From assembly GCF_003945595.2 (NCBI RefSeq), contig NW_024104349.1, forward strand, positions 806,001-870,000: a stretch of 64,000 nucleotides of DNA, in the 5' to 3' direction. Shown here in pieces: positions 21,931 to 52,498 of the stretch (within the stretch, counting starts at the first letter, position 1; the number at the start of each line of letters is the position of its first letter). Both the position numbers and the translations under genes were made by a program. Origin of the DNA: Pipra filicauda. Lineage: Eukaryota; Chordata; Aves; Passeriformes; Pipridae. The notes under the pieces are model-generated. The model made no database searches and had not been told where the DNA came from. It saw nothing but the letters and a program-made list of their open reading frames with translations.

Positions 21931-22958
21931 TTTTCCTGCACATCCAGCATGTCCTGGCTGGAGCAGCGAGGTCGCTTCCTCCACCCATTCCCACAGCTCT
22001 CCAGCGGGTCAGTGCACAGCTGCCACTGGCATTCCAGGACAAGGGAGCTAAATAAAATGCCAGCTGTGGGGTGAGATACATCTTCCCTGGTGGAGCCACA
22101 GGATGCTGAGAGGGTTTACAGGCACCCAGGGCCAGGGCAGGACGGAGCTGAGGTGTGGACACCCTCCCACAGCACCCGGCTCAGCATTCCCAGGTCACAC
22201 GTTGGATGGAGGGGCACCCACCCAGGAATTGCTCCCTTGGTGGCATTCACACATCCCAGGCCAAAGCAGCACTCTTGTGGTTTGCCCTGGCGCTTTTTAA
22301 ATAGTTTTCAGGCCCGTGCAGTTGAGTTGGTCCCTCCTAGGGTGGGTTTTTAACCTTTGCTTTCCTGTTGCAGTCTCGGAGCAAACAGAGGTGACGTGGT
22401 ACAGTTCACTCTGCCAAAAATGCCCCTGCAGAGCCCCAACACCAAAAACAAAACACAAAGTTGTTAAAAAACACAAATAAATTCCTCATGATTATATTCT
22501 CTGGGTATTTCAGTAAGATTTCTTTGAATGCTGTGATTTATTTTCTGTCCCTCCCAGGTCAAGGCTTATGAAAAAGAGCTGTAATTTTTTTTATGCCCCC
22601 TCAACTACTAAATCACGAGTGGAACTTTAAAAACAACTGGAAGGCAAAGCTTTTCTTAGAAGTTATTTCCAGGAGCTGGGCAGGAGGGCTCAGCCAAGGC
22701 TCAAAGGGCAGAGCTGATTGTGGACCCTTTCCCCATGCCGACAGCGCTCCAGGGGCAGTAACCAGGGGACAGGTGATGAGCTGTTTGAGCTCATTAAGCA
22801 ACTCAGAGATGCTGGAAGGTTGTGAGGGATGCACGAATCCTCCAGGATGATCCAAGCCCTTGCCTGCAGCCACTGAGTCACTGGAAGGCAGATTTTTGGC
22901 TAGAAAGAGCCAATTTTGGGGTCCATAGCTGTGGAAAGTTGCCTGAACCAAAACCATC

Positions 22959-23032
22959 ATGGTGGGCTTGGCAGTGCTGGGATAATGATTTAACTTAATG
23001 ACCTTAGAGGGCTTTTCCAGCCTTAATGATTC
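22959..23032 (+). mobile_element. Short CR1 3' end, sense orientation
   Basis: ggtgggcttggcagtgctgg and cttagagggcttttccagcc followed by ttaatgattccctg match the end of the same CR1 subfamily seen at 52499-52879. Confidence 0.7.
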
Positions 23033-23366
23033 CCTGATAAACCTGCACCTAGAGGTGGAGCACAAGGGGTGAGGACCAAAGAGCCTGTGCCCAGGACCTG
23101 GCTGGATATGGCACAAAGACTTATGGACCAGTCACTCCACAGGACATGGGCAGGAGATGATGGGAGGCACCCCAAAGTAACCATGGTGATAGAAAAAAAA
23201 ATGAAAAAGCACAAAGAAGCTGCTTATATGGGGGATTCTTGAGGAAAAAATATGGATAAGCTCCCCAGGAAGGGAGCAACTAATAGAGCAGGTGGAATCC
23301 TGGGAGAGGTGATAGGTCAGGGATGGGAAGATGTCACCTTATTAATAGGTTATGCTTCTTTTACAG

Positions 23367-23422
23367 ATTTGGTTCTTTTGGTTTTGTTTGGTTTTTGTTT
23401 GGCTTTTGTTTGGTTTTTTTTA
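23367..23422 (+). repeat. TTTGG/TTTTG low-complexity tract
   Basis: Irregular repeats of tttggttttg lie in the intergenic region. Confidence 0.75.
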
Positions 23423-24445
23423 GCTGTAAACACTTTCAAGCTGGGTATTTTTTCACCCCAATGAAAACAAGATTTTTCCCATGATCACAAAACCAGGGAG
23501 GTTCCTTCCCAATCCCACACCTAGAAAAAAAAAATAAAAATAAGGAGGCAGGGAATAATTTCTTGCAGAAGTGCCTGTTTTCACAAACAGGCAGTTTCCC
23601 ACCACAAGCACCAGCTTTGACACACAACCATGAGAAAGACAGAAGTAACTCAGCTTCACAACAAAGACAATTCCTGCCAATGCTCCTGGGGCTTCCCAGG
23701 AGGATTATTTCCAAATAGGACAGACCATTTGGAAAAGATAAAAAAAAGACATGAAGGGCTGGAGAGGCTCTAATTAATTATCCCTTCTCCATTCCTGACT
23801 GCCACAGTGAGCACACCCACAGCCCCTGCAGACCCCCTTCCCTCTGGCTGCAAGGCTCCTCAGGAGTCTGGGATCCATACATTTTATAATTTTTTTTCCC
23901 CTGAATCTCAGCAATATCTGCGTCCTGGGAGGCTGGAGGACAGAGGGAATGTCTTTAGGACAGCCTGCCCCTCACTGAAGGAGTTGTTCGGTTCCTGCTG
24001 GCACGGGCCAAGCTCATCCCTGTGCAAGGTGCACAGTTGGGGTGACTTCACCTTTGAGATCTCTTGTCACACCTGCTGAGAGGATTTCTTTGTTCAGGTA
24101 ATTTGAACATGTGGCCAGGAGCCAGGTGTTTCCTCAGTGCAGTGTGATGAGGCATCCAGGATGGCTCAAGAAATGCTTGAGAGGAGCTCAAAACAACACT
24201 GCCACCCACCTTCCCCATCCCAGTGTATTTGTGGTTGATTCCTGTGGCTCCAAGGAACAGTAAGAAGGTGACAACAAATTCTGTAGTTTTTTTGACGCCC
24301 CCTCTGAGTATAACAAACCACCCATCCCAAAAAACCTGGAGAAACAATCTCCACCTGAGGAGATGGAGCTCATGCCACTTCCTTGCATGATGCCCTCACC
24401 TCCAAGTCCCCAAGGATGCTCCCACTCCAGTGGATAACGCTGTGC

Positions 24446-24451
24446 TTTAAT
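24446..24451 (-). terminator. GCH1: Candidate distal GCH1 poly(A) signal ATTAAA
   Basis: TTTAAT on the plus strand, about 2.2 kb past the stop codon, where unique 3' UTR-like sequence ends. Confidence 0.4.
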
Positions 24452-26301
24452 GGTTCAGAGACAATGGACTTGTGTGCAGTACAAGTGCTCTGTGTGTCCT
24501 ATACATATTTACACACTGGGGGTGGTTAAAGCTCCTGTATTTGAACAGCGCTCACCTTCCAAAAAATGCACCGAGTCTTTCAACAGCAAAAATGTGAACA
24601 AAATCCAAGGCCACGAGTAGAGAGAGGTATGTTTTAAGGACTACAGGTCACGTGGAAATAAGAAAACAGCAGTGGTGCAACATGAACTTTATCCTGAATA
24701 GAGATAAGTGGTTAAAACACAACTTTTTTGGTACCTCAGGGACAAGAGTGTTTCACAGAGACTTAATTTCCAAACTAAAGCAGGGAAAGAGGAACAAATG
24801 TACTAGTGTGTGCCCCTTTGGTCCTCAAAGTCTCCTTCCAGTTGAGCTAAAAAGAGAGTTTTACTCTGAACCTCAGGCAAGAAGGATTTAAGGCTTTTCA
24901 GCTGGATATTTGAAACAATAATGAACTGAAAAGTGGCAATTTCAGGAAAACAAATGCCACAGAGTGGGTGTGTTCTACCAATGTGCAGCAGAGCTTGTTT
25001 ATACTAGCAGACAAAACACTGTTACAGCACCTAATCCTACAGAATCCAGGACAGAGGATGTTACAAAAGATTTTTCCAACCACACAAAAGATTTTCCTTC
25101 ACGCGACCAGTGAAGGTCACCAAGGTAAAATTACTGTAAATTAAACACATGAGCTTGTTCTTCTTGAAAAAGTTCTTTAGGCCCAACTGACCAGACACGA
25201 TTTTCATTTTGTTTCCAGCATGGGGTGGGAGCAAGAGAGGGGAATGTCGGTAAGACGGAGTTTTCCAGACCGGGAACCGCCTTTTAGGTTTGTGTACAGG
25301 ACATGTTGGATCAACACTCAGCCAAGCAGAGCTGTGGGAACCTGTGGGCATCCAACACCCCAGCTGGCATTTGTTTTGCAAGCTTTGCCTCCCGTGCTTG
25401 GGGTGAGAAGGGTGGTTTTCATTCGCTCCTCATCTGCTCCCAATTAAGAGTTACAAAACATTGCCCATTAAAGCGGTAACAAAGTTAGAAGTTCAGCCGG
25501 GTCCAGCTGACTCTGAAAACTTTTTGTACCCCACACAGAGGTTGCCCCATCCGCAGAGAAAATGAGGTTCAATTCGTTCTGATGGCCCTGGGAATGCTTT
25601 TCTCAGCTGCTCTTACGAAATGAGTTGTCATTTCAGGTTCCTCTGCCCTGGAATGACCCGACCTGGCAGCGGACAGGGGAGGTACCGTGTGCTGTGTTCA
25701 GGATTTTGTGCTCACCTTTGGTCCCACATTTATGAGAGGTAAATCTTGGAATGCTCGAAATCTTCCCATTCAGATTATCAGACTAAGTTTTAGCTTCTCA
25801 GTCTAACCCAATGGAAATCCAAGAAGGAAAGCTCAAGATACAAATATCATTAAAAACCTCTTTGGATACCTTAGCACTTTGCAGAGACTCTGCAGGGAAT
25901 TTTTTTCCTCCCCTCTGTTGAAGTTTCCTTACAAACAGTAGGAAGCTGAGAGTTCAAGTGGTCAGACATTCTGAGGCACAGAGGAAAAGGTGCATGAACC
26001 CCTTTGTACTGAGATAAGACTGTGCCCCAAATAATTCAGAAGTTAATTCCCTGCATGTTAAGAGGACAGAAAAAATGGGGTTTACATTTCTCAAACAACA
26101 AAAAAAAATACACAAAAAAGGAAGGTTAATACTATCAGGAATATAAAACACATCAGAGGTAACATCTCAGAGGTATAACAAACATACCCAGGTACTGAAA
26201 CAGCCACTGCAGGGCTTGCAATAAAACATAGAGATAATTCAGGACAATCCTGATCCTACAAGGATCCACAGCCTTTCAGTTGTTTCCTGTGCTGCTCCAC
26301 A

Positions 26302-26307
26302 TTTATT
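26302..26307 (-). terminator. GCH1: Candidate proximal GCH1 poly(A) signal AATAAA
   Basis: TTTATT on the plus strand, about 320 bases past the stop codon. Confidence 0.4.
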
Positions 26308-26627
26308 CCAATAAACACAACTACTTCATAAATATCCATTTCACCACCAAGCCCCACTTCTCTCCTGACAGTGGGATATTCTGCATTATGGATGGAAATA
26401 CATTTCCAAACCCCTTTTTGTCGCTTGCAACTCTGTGACATCTCTGGAAATCCAGGAGGAGTACCCTTCATCACTACCTTCTCCATTTGCCACCAGGAGT
26501 CTTTCACTGCACAAAGACTATGACAACAATTCACAACGATTTAGTTTAAGAAGTTGGGTGTAGGAACAAGAACAGACAGTGACACGGGACAGAACAATCC
26601 AGAGTGCATTCAGAGAGTAACACAGTT

Positions 26628-44655
<18,028 letters not shown>

Positions 44656-44760
44656 GGGCCGGGCACCGGCACCGGCACCGACGGGCGCTGTGCGGGCTGT
44701 GCCGACCCCGCAGCCCCCGGCTCGGCCCCCGGTGCGGGCGGTCCCGGCGCCGCCGCCCGC

Positions 44761-44767
44761 TTTTATA
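44761..44767 (-). promoter_or_regulatory. GCH1: GCH1 TATA box
   Basis: TATAAAA on the minus strand, 106 bases upstream of the ATG, predicts transcription start near 44735 and a 5' UTR of about 80 bases. Confidence 0.8.
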
Positions 44768-44784
44768 GCGCCCGCGCCGCGGCC

Positions 44785-44789
44785 ATTGG
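44785..44789 (-). promoter_or_regulatory. GCH1: GCH1 CCAAT box
   Basis: CCAAT on the minus strand (ccgccaatggc), 18 bases upstream of the TATA box, is a probable NF-Y or C/EBP site. A CCAAT box next to a CRE is described for the mammalian GCH1 proximal promoter. Confidence 0.75.
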
Positions 44790-44800
44790 CGGCCCCGGAG

Positions 44801-44808
44801 CCGCGTCA
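44801..44808 (-). promoter_or_regulatory. GCH1: GCH1 CRE-like element TGACGCGG
   Basis: TGACGCGG on the minus strand lies directly upstream of the CCAAT box. It differs by one base from the CRE I recall for the mammalian GCH1 promoter (TGACGCGA), which mediates cAMP response. Confidence 0.7.
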
Positions 44809-44829
44809 CCGGCAGGGTCGGGAGCCGGG

Positions 44830-45510
44830 TGGAAAAGGGGTACGGGGGGTAACGGGGGGATCCCCCGGGATGGGAGTGGGGGGGGGAGTACAGAGAGGTC
44901 CCCCCGCGGTGGGGGTACGGGGGCATCTGAGGGGATGGCCTGGGATGGGGTTCCCCGGGGATGAGATACGGGCTAGAGATCCCGGGAGATCCCCTGGGCT
45001 GGGGGTACGGGGCGGATTCGGGGGAATCCTCCGGGATAGGGGTACGGGGGAATTCGGGGGGATCCCCTGGGATGGGGGTCCCGGAGATGAGACACGGGCT
45101 AGGGATCCCAGGGGATCCCCTGGGCTGGGGGTAAGGGTGGATTCAAGGAGATCCCCTGTGCTGGTGGTAAGGGGGGATTCGGGGGGATTCCCTGTAATGG
45201 GGGTACGGGGGGATCCTGGGGCTGAGACAAGAGATCCTCGGAGATCCTCGGGGGAGATCCGAGGGGATCCTCAGGGCTGACACCCGGGCTTGGGGTATGG
45301 GGGGATCCGGAGGGATCCCCTGGGCTGGGGGAATCCTGGAGCTGAGGCAAGGACTGGACATCCATGGGGATCCTCCAGACTGACACCCGGAATGGGGGTG
45401 TGGGGACATCCCGTGGGTTGAGGTGCGGATGAGGGGTAAGGGAGGATCCAGAGGGATTCCCCGCCTGGGGATACAGGGGAATCCTCCAGGCTGGGGGCAC
45501 AAGGGGGTTG
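44830..45510 (+). repeat. G-rich minisatellite upstream of GCH1
   Basis: Variants of gggggatcccctgggatggg and ggggtacgggggaattcggg repeat many times. A higher-order unit starting gatgaga(t/c)acgggctag recurs at about 44960 and 45086, with a diverged copy at about 45222. Spacing is 126-135 bp. The plus strand has many runs of four to seven G. Long open frames here reflect the absence of stops in the repeat. Confidence 0.85.
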
Positions 45511-46617
45511 GGGCACAGGCTGGTGGCATGGGGTGATCCCTGGGCTGAGGTGTGTGGTGAGGGCATGGGGGGCCGGCCCCAAACCACTGTAGGGTGCCCC
45601 CTCCAATCAACCCAGTGTGGGCAAAGTCCATGGGGAGCCCAGGGTTAGAAGCAAGGGCAGGGATGGGGAGGGTCCAGCTGGGATGCAGGTCAAGCTGCAT
45701 GGCACCTCCCAGCATCCTTCTCCACTGTCTTCTCATCCCCTCAACCTCCTAGAGCCGGCTCTTTTCCTACCAGGGTGATGCTGGCACATCCCACCCATTC
45801 GCTCCCTGGCACTGTTGAAATGCCATCAACACCATTCTGAGAGGCTGTGGGTCACTGGTGTTGGGATGCAGCTACCAGAATGACCCCAGGAATGGACTGG
45901 CCCTCCTTAGTGACCATTCCCACCCACCACCTTATCCTGGCTGGGCTTCTGTCCCTTCAAACCCCTGATGTCTGCAGACACCTTCCTGCTGCAGGGCTGG
46001 TGTGTCCCAGTGTTTTAACATTCCCACCTGTGACTCTGGAAATGTGCCACCTCTGATGACCAAGACCAAATATTTTGGGGTTTCCACAGGGATCTTGTTG
46101 CGACATCACCCCAAAAGATGGTTTGAGCATCCTGCATCCTCCGGGCACTTTGGGGACAAATCCAGCAGACAGAGCACAGCTCATCTTTGCCAAGAGCCCC
46201 TTCTGCCCCTGCCCCATGTTGGGTTCAAGTGTTGGTGAACAAATAAATGCTGGGGCAGATGTTTGGAACACAGGTCCCCTCCAGCTGGAGCTGTTCCGGG
46301 GTTTTATGAGCCAGAAACTGAGTCTGAAGGTTCAGCTGAGCGTAGGGTGAATGCTCCATCACCCATCACCCCAAGCAAGAACGGGGGGGACTAAATAAAT
46401 GGCCATCAAAATAAATGGTTGAGATGCTAAAGGAGCCACAAAGCCCTCTCTTTTCACACTCTGTCCATAAGGCAGCAGGGACAAGTTCTCCCCCCTTGTG
46501 CCAAGGAAATGGTGAATTGCTGGGGAGATAAGGAAGGGAAGGAGCTGTTGGAGGGTGGGGTGTGGTGTGTGACTCACTGGCTTTACTCCTTACACAAGAG
46601 CTGCATTTAACTATGAC

Positions 46618-46660
46618 AAAAAAAAAAAAGAGAGAGGAAAAAGGAAAAAGAAAAAAAAAC
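46618..46660 (+). repeat. A-rich low-complexity tract
   Basis: Runs of A with interspersed G, not clearly the tail of a retrocopy, since no gene-like sequence precedes it. Confidence 0.7.
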
Positions 46661-47697
46661 ACCCCAGCAGCTGCAACATGCTCCACATTTATCATTTGGT
46701 TTCTGATGACAGGTTTTAGCAGAAGAGTCAGGATGACTCAGGTGAAATCCAGGCACTGGCCTGCAGTCAGCCAGGCTTTACTCGGTTTTATTGCCCCGGG
46801 CTCTGATCGGGAACAGAAACTGCTGTACCAGAGGATTTGGAGCCCTGAACTGCATCCCTGTTCCTCCTCAGACACCCCTGGGTACCTCACATCATTTCAC
46901 AATCCTCTGCTGATGTCCAAATCCTCCGTGTGAACTAAATGAGCTCCCTTGCCAAAAACATTCACGGGCTTCTGCTGAACGGCTTCTGCTCCTGTTCGGA
47001 TCCAGACTGAGCTGACACAGTTCAGAGGGCTGGGGGAGAGTTTCTGAGGAGCTACAAACCACTGAGACCTAATCATCCATACAGAAAAGGGGATAGTAAA
47101 GGGCATCTAAGTGTCTTGGCACTCCCTAGTCTTTGCTCTCTTTATTTTCTTGGAAAAGAAGAAGATAAGCTCCCTCTGGAGCCAACCCAGACTTTACAAC
47201 AGCCTGAACTCAGCTGCTGTGGGAGCTGGTTGTAATTTTTCTCCTATTTATGGGGCGAGAAGGGCAGTTTGCAGCTTATTTTCTAGTGTGATCACTGTGT
47301 GGCTGAGCAGAAAACCACTTTTTCTGGGAATGTTTGAGCACAGGTCACACACATGGGAGCCAATGCCGGCAGTTCTCTTGACAGAATTTACCAACATGGA
47401 ATTATTAGGTTTAGATAATGTAGGTGTGTGTCAGCATGTGCTATGACACAGCCCGATTTCCAGCCATGGTCAAGTCCTCTCCCCCTGAAACACAACCCCA
47501 CAAAGGCTGGGTAAACAGAAACACTAATGCTTGGCCATTTTTTCTTTTTATTAAGGATCTTATTATGATATCTTATTGATAGTTTCCTATTAATTACACC
47601 CCATGTTCTCACTAAGCCTTCCCAAAGAATTTTTTCTTTGCTATTTCTGAATATATATATTAAAAAACAAAAAAAGCAAAATACAGGTACAAAACAG

Positions 47698-48128
47698 AAG
47701 AGTCATACAATAATTAAGTTTGGAAATGACCTCTAAGATCATCAAGTCCAACCATTAACCCAGCACTGCCAAGGCCATCACTAACCCCTGTCCCCAAGTG
47801 CCACATCCACATGTTTTTTGAACACTTCCAGGGATAGTGACTCCACCACTATCTTGGGCAGCCTGTTCCAATGCCTGACTACCCTCTCAATGAAGAAATT
47901 TTCCCTGATATCCAATCTAAACCTCCCCTGGTACAACTTGAGGCAGTTTCTTCTCATCCTGTTCCTTGTTCTCTGGGAGCAGAGCCCAACCCCCCCCCAG
48001 CTCCATCCTCCTGTCAGGGAGTTTTGGAGAGCCAGAAGGTCCCCCCTGAGCCTCCTTTTCTCCAGGCTGAGCCCCCCCAGCCCCCTCATCCACTCCTCAT
48101 CAGACTTGTGCTCCAGACCCCTTCCTAG
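47698..48128 (-). mobile_element. CR1 3' fragment of about 430 bp, reverse orientation
   Basis: gatcatcaagtccaaccatt, ccacatccacatgttttttg, cctgttccaatgcctgacta and aaggtcccccctgagcctcc form the reverse complement of the CR1 copies at 41160 and 52499. Confidence 0.9.
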
Positions 48129-50184
48129 AGGGAATCTGTCCTCTTTGCCTTTCCTGTGATCACTCAGATCTTGGGGGTTATTTTCGCTGTTCAAAGAGAA
48201 GAGGTTCTTAGAGATCAACAAAACAGGGAGTGCAAAAATTCCTGAGACTGTAACTTGAATTATTTGCAGATCTAGAATAAGGTCTAGAGAAGGTGGGGGC
48301 CCTGTGCATCCACTGGAGGGTACCAGGGTGTCCCTGTGAGAGCCAGGGGATGCCGCTGGGTGCCAAGGTGGGGACACACACATGTGTGGTCCATGGGAAA
48401 GCCCATCAGAGGCCTCTCTCATCTTTGAAATTAGGGAAAATATCAAAGAGGGACAGGATGGGGCGGGTTTGTGTTCAAGCTCCAGCTCCTTCACCTCTTT
48501 TAGTCAGTTGAGCTTCCTTGTGGTTTCAGTGACAGGGAGTGGGATCCGACTGGGAAGGGCTGGAGCATCATTCCCTGAGTGTCCAAGAGGCTCCTCAGAG
48601 TTTGAAGAGTGAGGTCCTGAAAGAAAGTTCTCCATGCCAAGCTGGGTAAGGATGAAGAGACCCTGGGCAGTCTTCACTGGGACAGATGAAGCCATGTAAA
48701 AGGTGTTTCAAGGGGAATTTCTGCACTGACAGCTGCTGAAAGGCTGTCACAATAAATAGCAATCACGCAGAGAAGACACCTGTTTTTCCTTCACTGGCTA
48801 CAAAACGGGATCATTTAGGACTGGGCTCAGAGCTTAAAGTTAGAGATGACAAATTGCACCTTCTCAAACCGTCTGTGCCAACCCAGCGTATCAACCCAGC
48901 GCTCAAGCAGCAGCAGAGCAATGCAGATCCATCCTGCTGGTAACATCAGGCCAGGATGTGATCCCCAAATAACAGCTGAGCCCACAGAGGCGATGGATGG
49001 CAGCGTCACAGCCTGCGGACATCCTTCCCGTGCCCTGGAAATGCAGCCCGAGATTTATCAGCCCCTGGAATCACAGTGCGTCAGTTGGAAGAGTGAATCA
49101 CGACCAATTTAATTCTATTACCCAGAATAACCAGCAAAATTGATTACAGGCTCCCAAAATACTAAATCTTGCACAGAAGGATTTGTTGCTCCGTGAGGAC
49201 GGAGGATCCCTGAGGTCTGAGGGGTTTTCTGCAGATGGGATCTGAATTTTAACCTCCTCGGTGAGGTCTCACATTTTAGGCATGAAACTGGAAGTGGAGG
49301 CAGCAGTTTTGCCCTTCCCCATCTTTCCTTTAGTGTCTTCACAGAGCAAGGACACACGATCTCATGCCGATGGGTTCCTCCAGCCTTTGCTCCCTGAAAT
49401 TTGGAAAACTTCGGAGGGATTTGCCTGGGTAGGCTGCAGGAGGTGAATCCATAATTATGTTTTCAAGAATGTAAGAACCGATGTATAACACAAATCTCCA
49501 GGCTCACGTGGACCTGCATCCCATTTCCAACACAAACTACCCGACATAGACCAGGGCGACCTTTAGGTCCCTCCATTCCATTCCTAAACCAAGGGCAGCT
49601 TTGGATTCACACACCAGGCAGATGGGAACAGCAGCCGTGTCCCTGCATCGCTCCCCTCGATCGCTTCTCACCGTTATTACCCCGAGATATTGATAATGCA
49701 ATTTGTAGACTGAACTGTTCCCTGGCAACACATGGCTTGAAACTATTCCTGCAAATTTCCCCTGCCATTCCTGTCCAATTGAGTCAGAATCAAGTGGCTC
49801 TTTTCGCAGCCTGGGTCGGTATTTGTGTTTTGCCTGCCTTTAAGTAAATTATTTGCTATTAAATTTGGATGGCAGCATTGAGCTGAGCACATTTAGTGTC
49901 AGCTGGGAGGAGGGAGAAGCCAGGTCTGCTGTTCTCCATCAAAGAACTCCATTAGGCACCTGAGCTGCTCACAGGCAGCTCTCACTGCTCCTGTCTTCTC
50001 CTTGGATTAGCCAGCCAGGACCACCAACCTGAGTCACCTCGTGACCAACACAGCTGGAAGCTGAGTGCATTTCACAGCCAGAAGACCTTTGAGAGGGGAA
50101 AGCTTGTCCAAACACGGGCTCTCCCTTGCCCAGCTCCACCCTGAGCATCCAAGGGTGACAGATCCATCTTGACTCTCCCACTCC

Positions 50185-50258
50185 ACAGAATCATAGAATC
50201 ATTAGAGTTGGAAAAGACCTCTAAATTATCAAGTCCAACCACTAAACCCAAACCCATT
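50185..50258 (-). mobile_element. CR1 terminal fragment, reverse orientation
   Basis: cagaatcatagaatcattag and gttggaaaagacctctaaat are a reverse CR1 3' end truncated after about 75 bases. Confidence 0.8.
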
Positions 50259-51089
50259 CCCCATTTCTTTTACTGCCTATACAAGGGAAGAAACTCTGCT
50301 GGAGTAACCAAGCCGCAACCATCGGAGCTGGTGACAACGACAGAGGTCAGGGACAGAGCACTATGTCCAAGAAGGCGACTTACACGGGGTTTGTAAAGCA
50401 AACCTTTGAGTCTGGCAGCCTTGGTCACTCCTGCAGCAACAAAGGGAGAAGTTAAACCCAACGGTTATGAAGATTCTAATCAGGGAATGCAATTCCAAGC
50501 AGGCCACGGGAACTCCGCTTTAGACGGGTGCAACTCCTCGGTGACGGACACTGGGGAACTCATGGCTTCCTAACCAACACCAGCGGAGCTATCCCAAGGA
50601 TGGACCAGTTTGCCATGGAAAATGGAGACACGGGACATCCCCAGAAGCCAAGAGGAGTCATCTTTCTTCCCTGATGGAGATGAACATCTTAATTAGAGTT
50701 GCACTGGCACGAGACACTTGCTGTCACACTCCAGTGCCAAATACTAGCGATAAAGTTGCCAGAGGTGGTGCTGCAAACAGGCCTTCTAATCTGACCCCTA
50801 CCTACTTTGAAAACACAACAAAACAAGTTAAAGCTGCTGCTGTGAAAGGCAGCAATTGGATTTACACTGTTTACTTGAAAATACCTGCTGCTCTGTGCTG
50901 TGTGACACACGGAGCAGCGTCTGAGGGGCTGCTTGTCGCTGAGATTTAAAGCACAGCCAAAGAAAGGTCTCCAAATCCCAAATAACGTAAGTGGACGTGG
51001 ACTCATGACAAGCAAAGGGCAGCAAGATCTCTTTATCAGGATTTGGTGTTACACACCACTAAAAAAAAAAATGAGGAGGGCATGTAAAA

Positions 51090-51222
51090 TATCCCTGGAA
51101 GTGTTCAAGGCCAGGCTGGAAGTGGCTTGGAGCAACCTGGTCTAGGGGAAGGTGTCCCTGCCCATGGCAGAGGGGTGGAATGAGGTGGTCTTTAAGGTCC
51201 CCCTCCAACCCAAACCAAAATG
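51090..51222 (+). mobile_element. CR1 3' fragment, sense orientation
   Basis: tccctggaagtgttcaaggc, ggcttggagcaacctggtct and ggtgtccctgcccatggcag followed by tctttaaggtccccctccaa. Confidence 0.88.
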
Positions 51223-52498
51223 AACCACCACAGGAAGAGCACTTTCCTCCCACAACCTTCCTGTCATCCGCCTCCTTAGCTCCTGCCTGGTGCGGCAACA
51301 CGACGCTCCAAAGGCAAACAAGGCTTTTCAAGCAGGTTTTACTGGCTGGGCTGTGTCACGTTGTTGTTTTCCTTCACAGTAAAATTTTATTATGGAGCAA
51401 ATGCCGGGAACACCAAAGAAAATATTCTTCAGTTTAATTTTAGCACAAATGTTCTTGCTCTGAATAAATGCCGAGCTTCCTGCGGATCCGGCACTCCCTC
51501 AGAAGTCCAGCGGTTTGCTAACAGACTGTCCATCGTTTGAGGCCCTTTTTGTTGGGTTATAGCTGCATCCTTCCAGCAAGGATCAGCTTTGGGGTAGATA
51601 TGGAAGCAACAGCAGCAGCAGAGGTAACTGGGCAAAATGCCACATGCAGAAATATTCGGGATGATTCTCTTTCCCAGATTCCATCATCTGCTGTTGGTTT
51701 TCATGCACTACTTTTAAAACATGACTTTCTTCTCCAGAAAAAGTGTATGGAAAGGGATCGGTTTTTAATGTCAAATAATGCAGTGGAACAGCACAACAGA
51801 CTCAGACATAGCAGAGCCTGGTGGGTCAAAGAGCCTGGTCCGACCCAAAGACTGGATATTTATCCAGTGCAATCCTCCCTCTCCAGTGTTCCGAGCTCCG
51901 TAGGAACAACAAACATCAGGCAGGTTCATTGGCAGAGTTTCCAGGCTGACTTTTCTAAAATACCTGGTTTTCCAGCAGAAAGGCGGCAAATTTGGGACAA
52001 ACAAGCATTTCTGAAGACTTCAGTGAAATTCCATTGAATTATTTAGGGACGTTCTTTAAAAAAAAAAAAAATTTGAAAAAAACCCCCAACAAACAGATCA
52101 AAAACAGCTAGTAGAGATTTAACTGTTTGCACTTGAAAATCCATTCCACGTTTTCTGTTCATTTTTGGTCTGGCATTTCACTTCCACTCGAATTAGGATT
52201 TATCCTTGGCTCCGTCCTGCCGGTGCTGTTGCTGGATGAGTGCGCCCCGTTCCCGGCCGGCTCAGCGCTGCTCCCCAAAGGCTCCAGGTGATGGAGGATG
52301 CATTTGTAGCTCTGCCTGGAGCTGTGTAATAGAGCAAACCCCATCTTCGATGATAGAAATGTAACAGCAGCCTCATGGGAGATGATCCTCCCAGAATTAA
52401 AGCAGCTGGATACTCACTTCCATGATCTCGCTGGAAGTTTGCTTCTCGTTTGCTGTTTATTTTATTCCTGTGGACAGTGATCACCAGGGAACAAATCC

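Larger units (their letters stand above)
18626..24420. other. Intergenic region between the convergent SAMD4A and GCH1 genes
   Basis: The two genes face each other tail to tail. The interval holds CR1 fragments near 20725, 21733 and 22959, a TTTGG-rich tract at 23367-23422 and unique sequence. No exon-like conserved frame was recognised. The long open frames in this GC-rich DNA (for example on the minus strand at 19373-20071) have no known protein features. Confidence 0.65.
24421..26627 (-). other. GCH1: Probable GCH1 3' UTR
   Basis: This is unique sequence downstream of the stop on the minus strand, without CR1 copies. Two candidate poly(A) signals exist: AATAAA at 26307-26302 (about 320 bases after the stop) and ATTAAA at 24451-24446 (about 2.2 kb after). 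Vertebrate GCH1 mRNAs usually have long 3' UTRs, which favours the distal end; this is inference. Confidence 0.5.

Noticed and set aside
45143..45736. A 197-codon minus-strand open frame, Pro-rich
   Set aside because: It overlaps the minisatellite and lacks family features; open frames are expected in stop-poor GC-rich repeats.
47781..48494. A 237-codon minus-strand open frame
   Set aside because: Its 3' part is the CR1 copy at 47698-48128, and the region is the noncoding end of the element, not an ORF2 reverse transcriptase.
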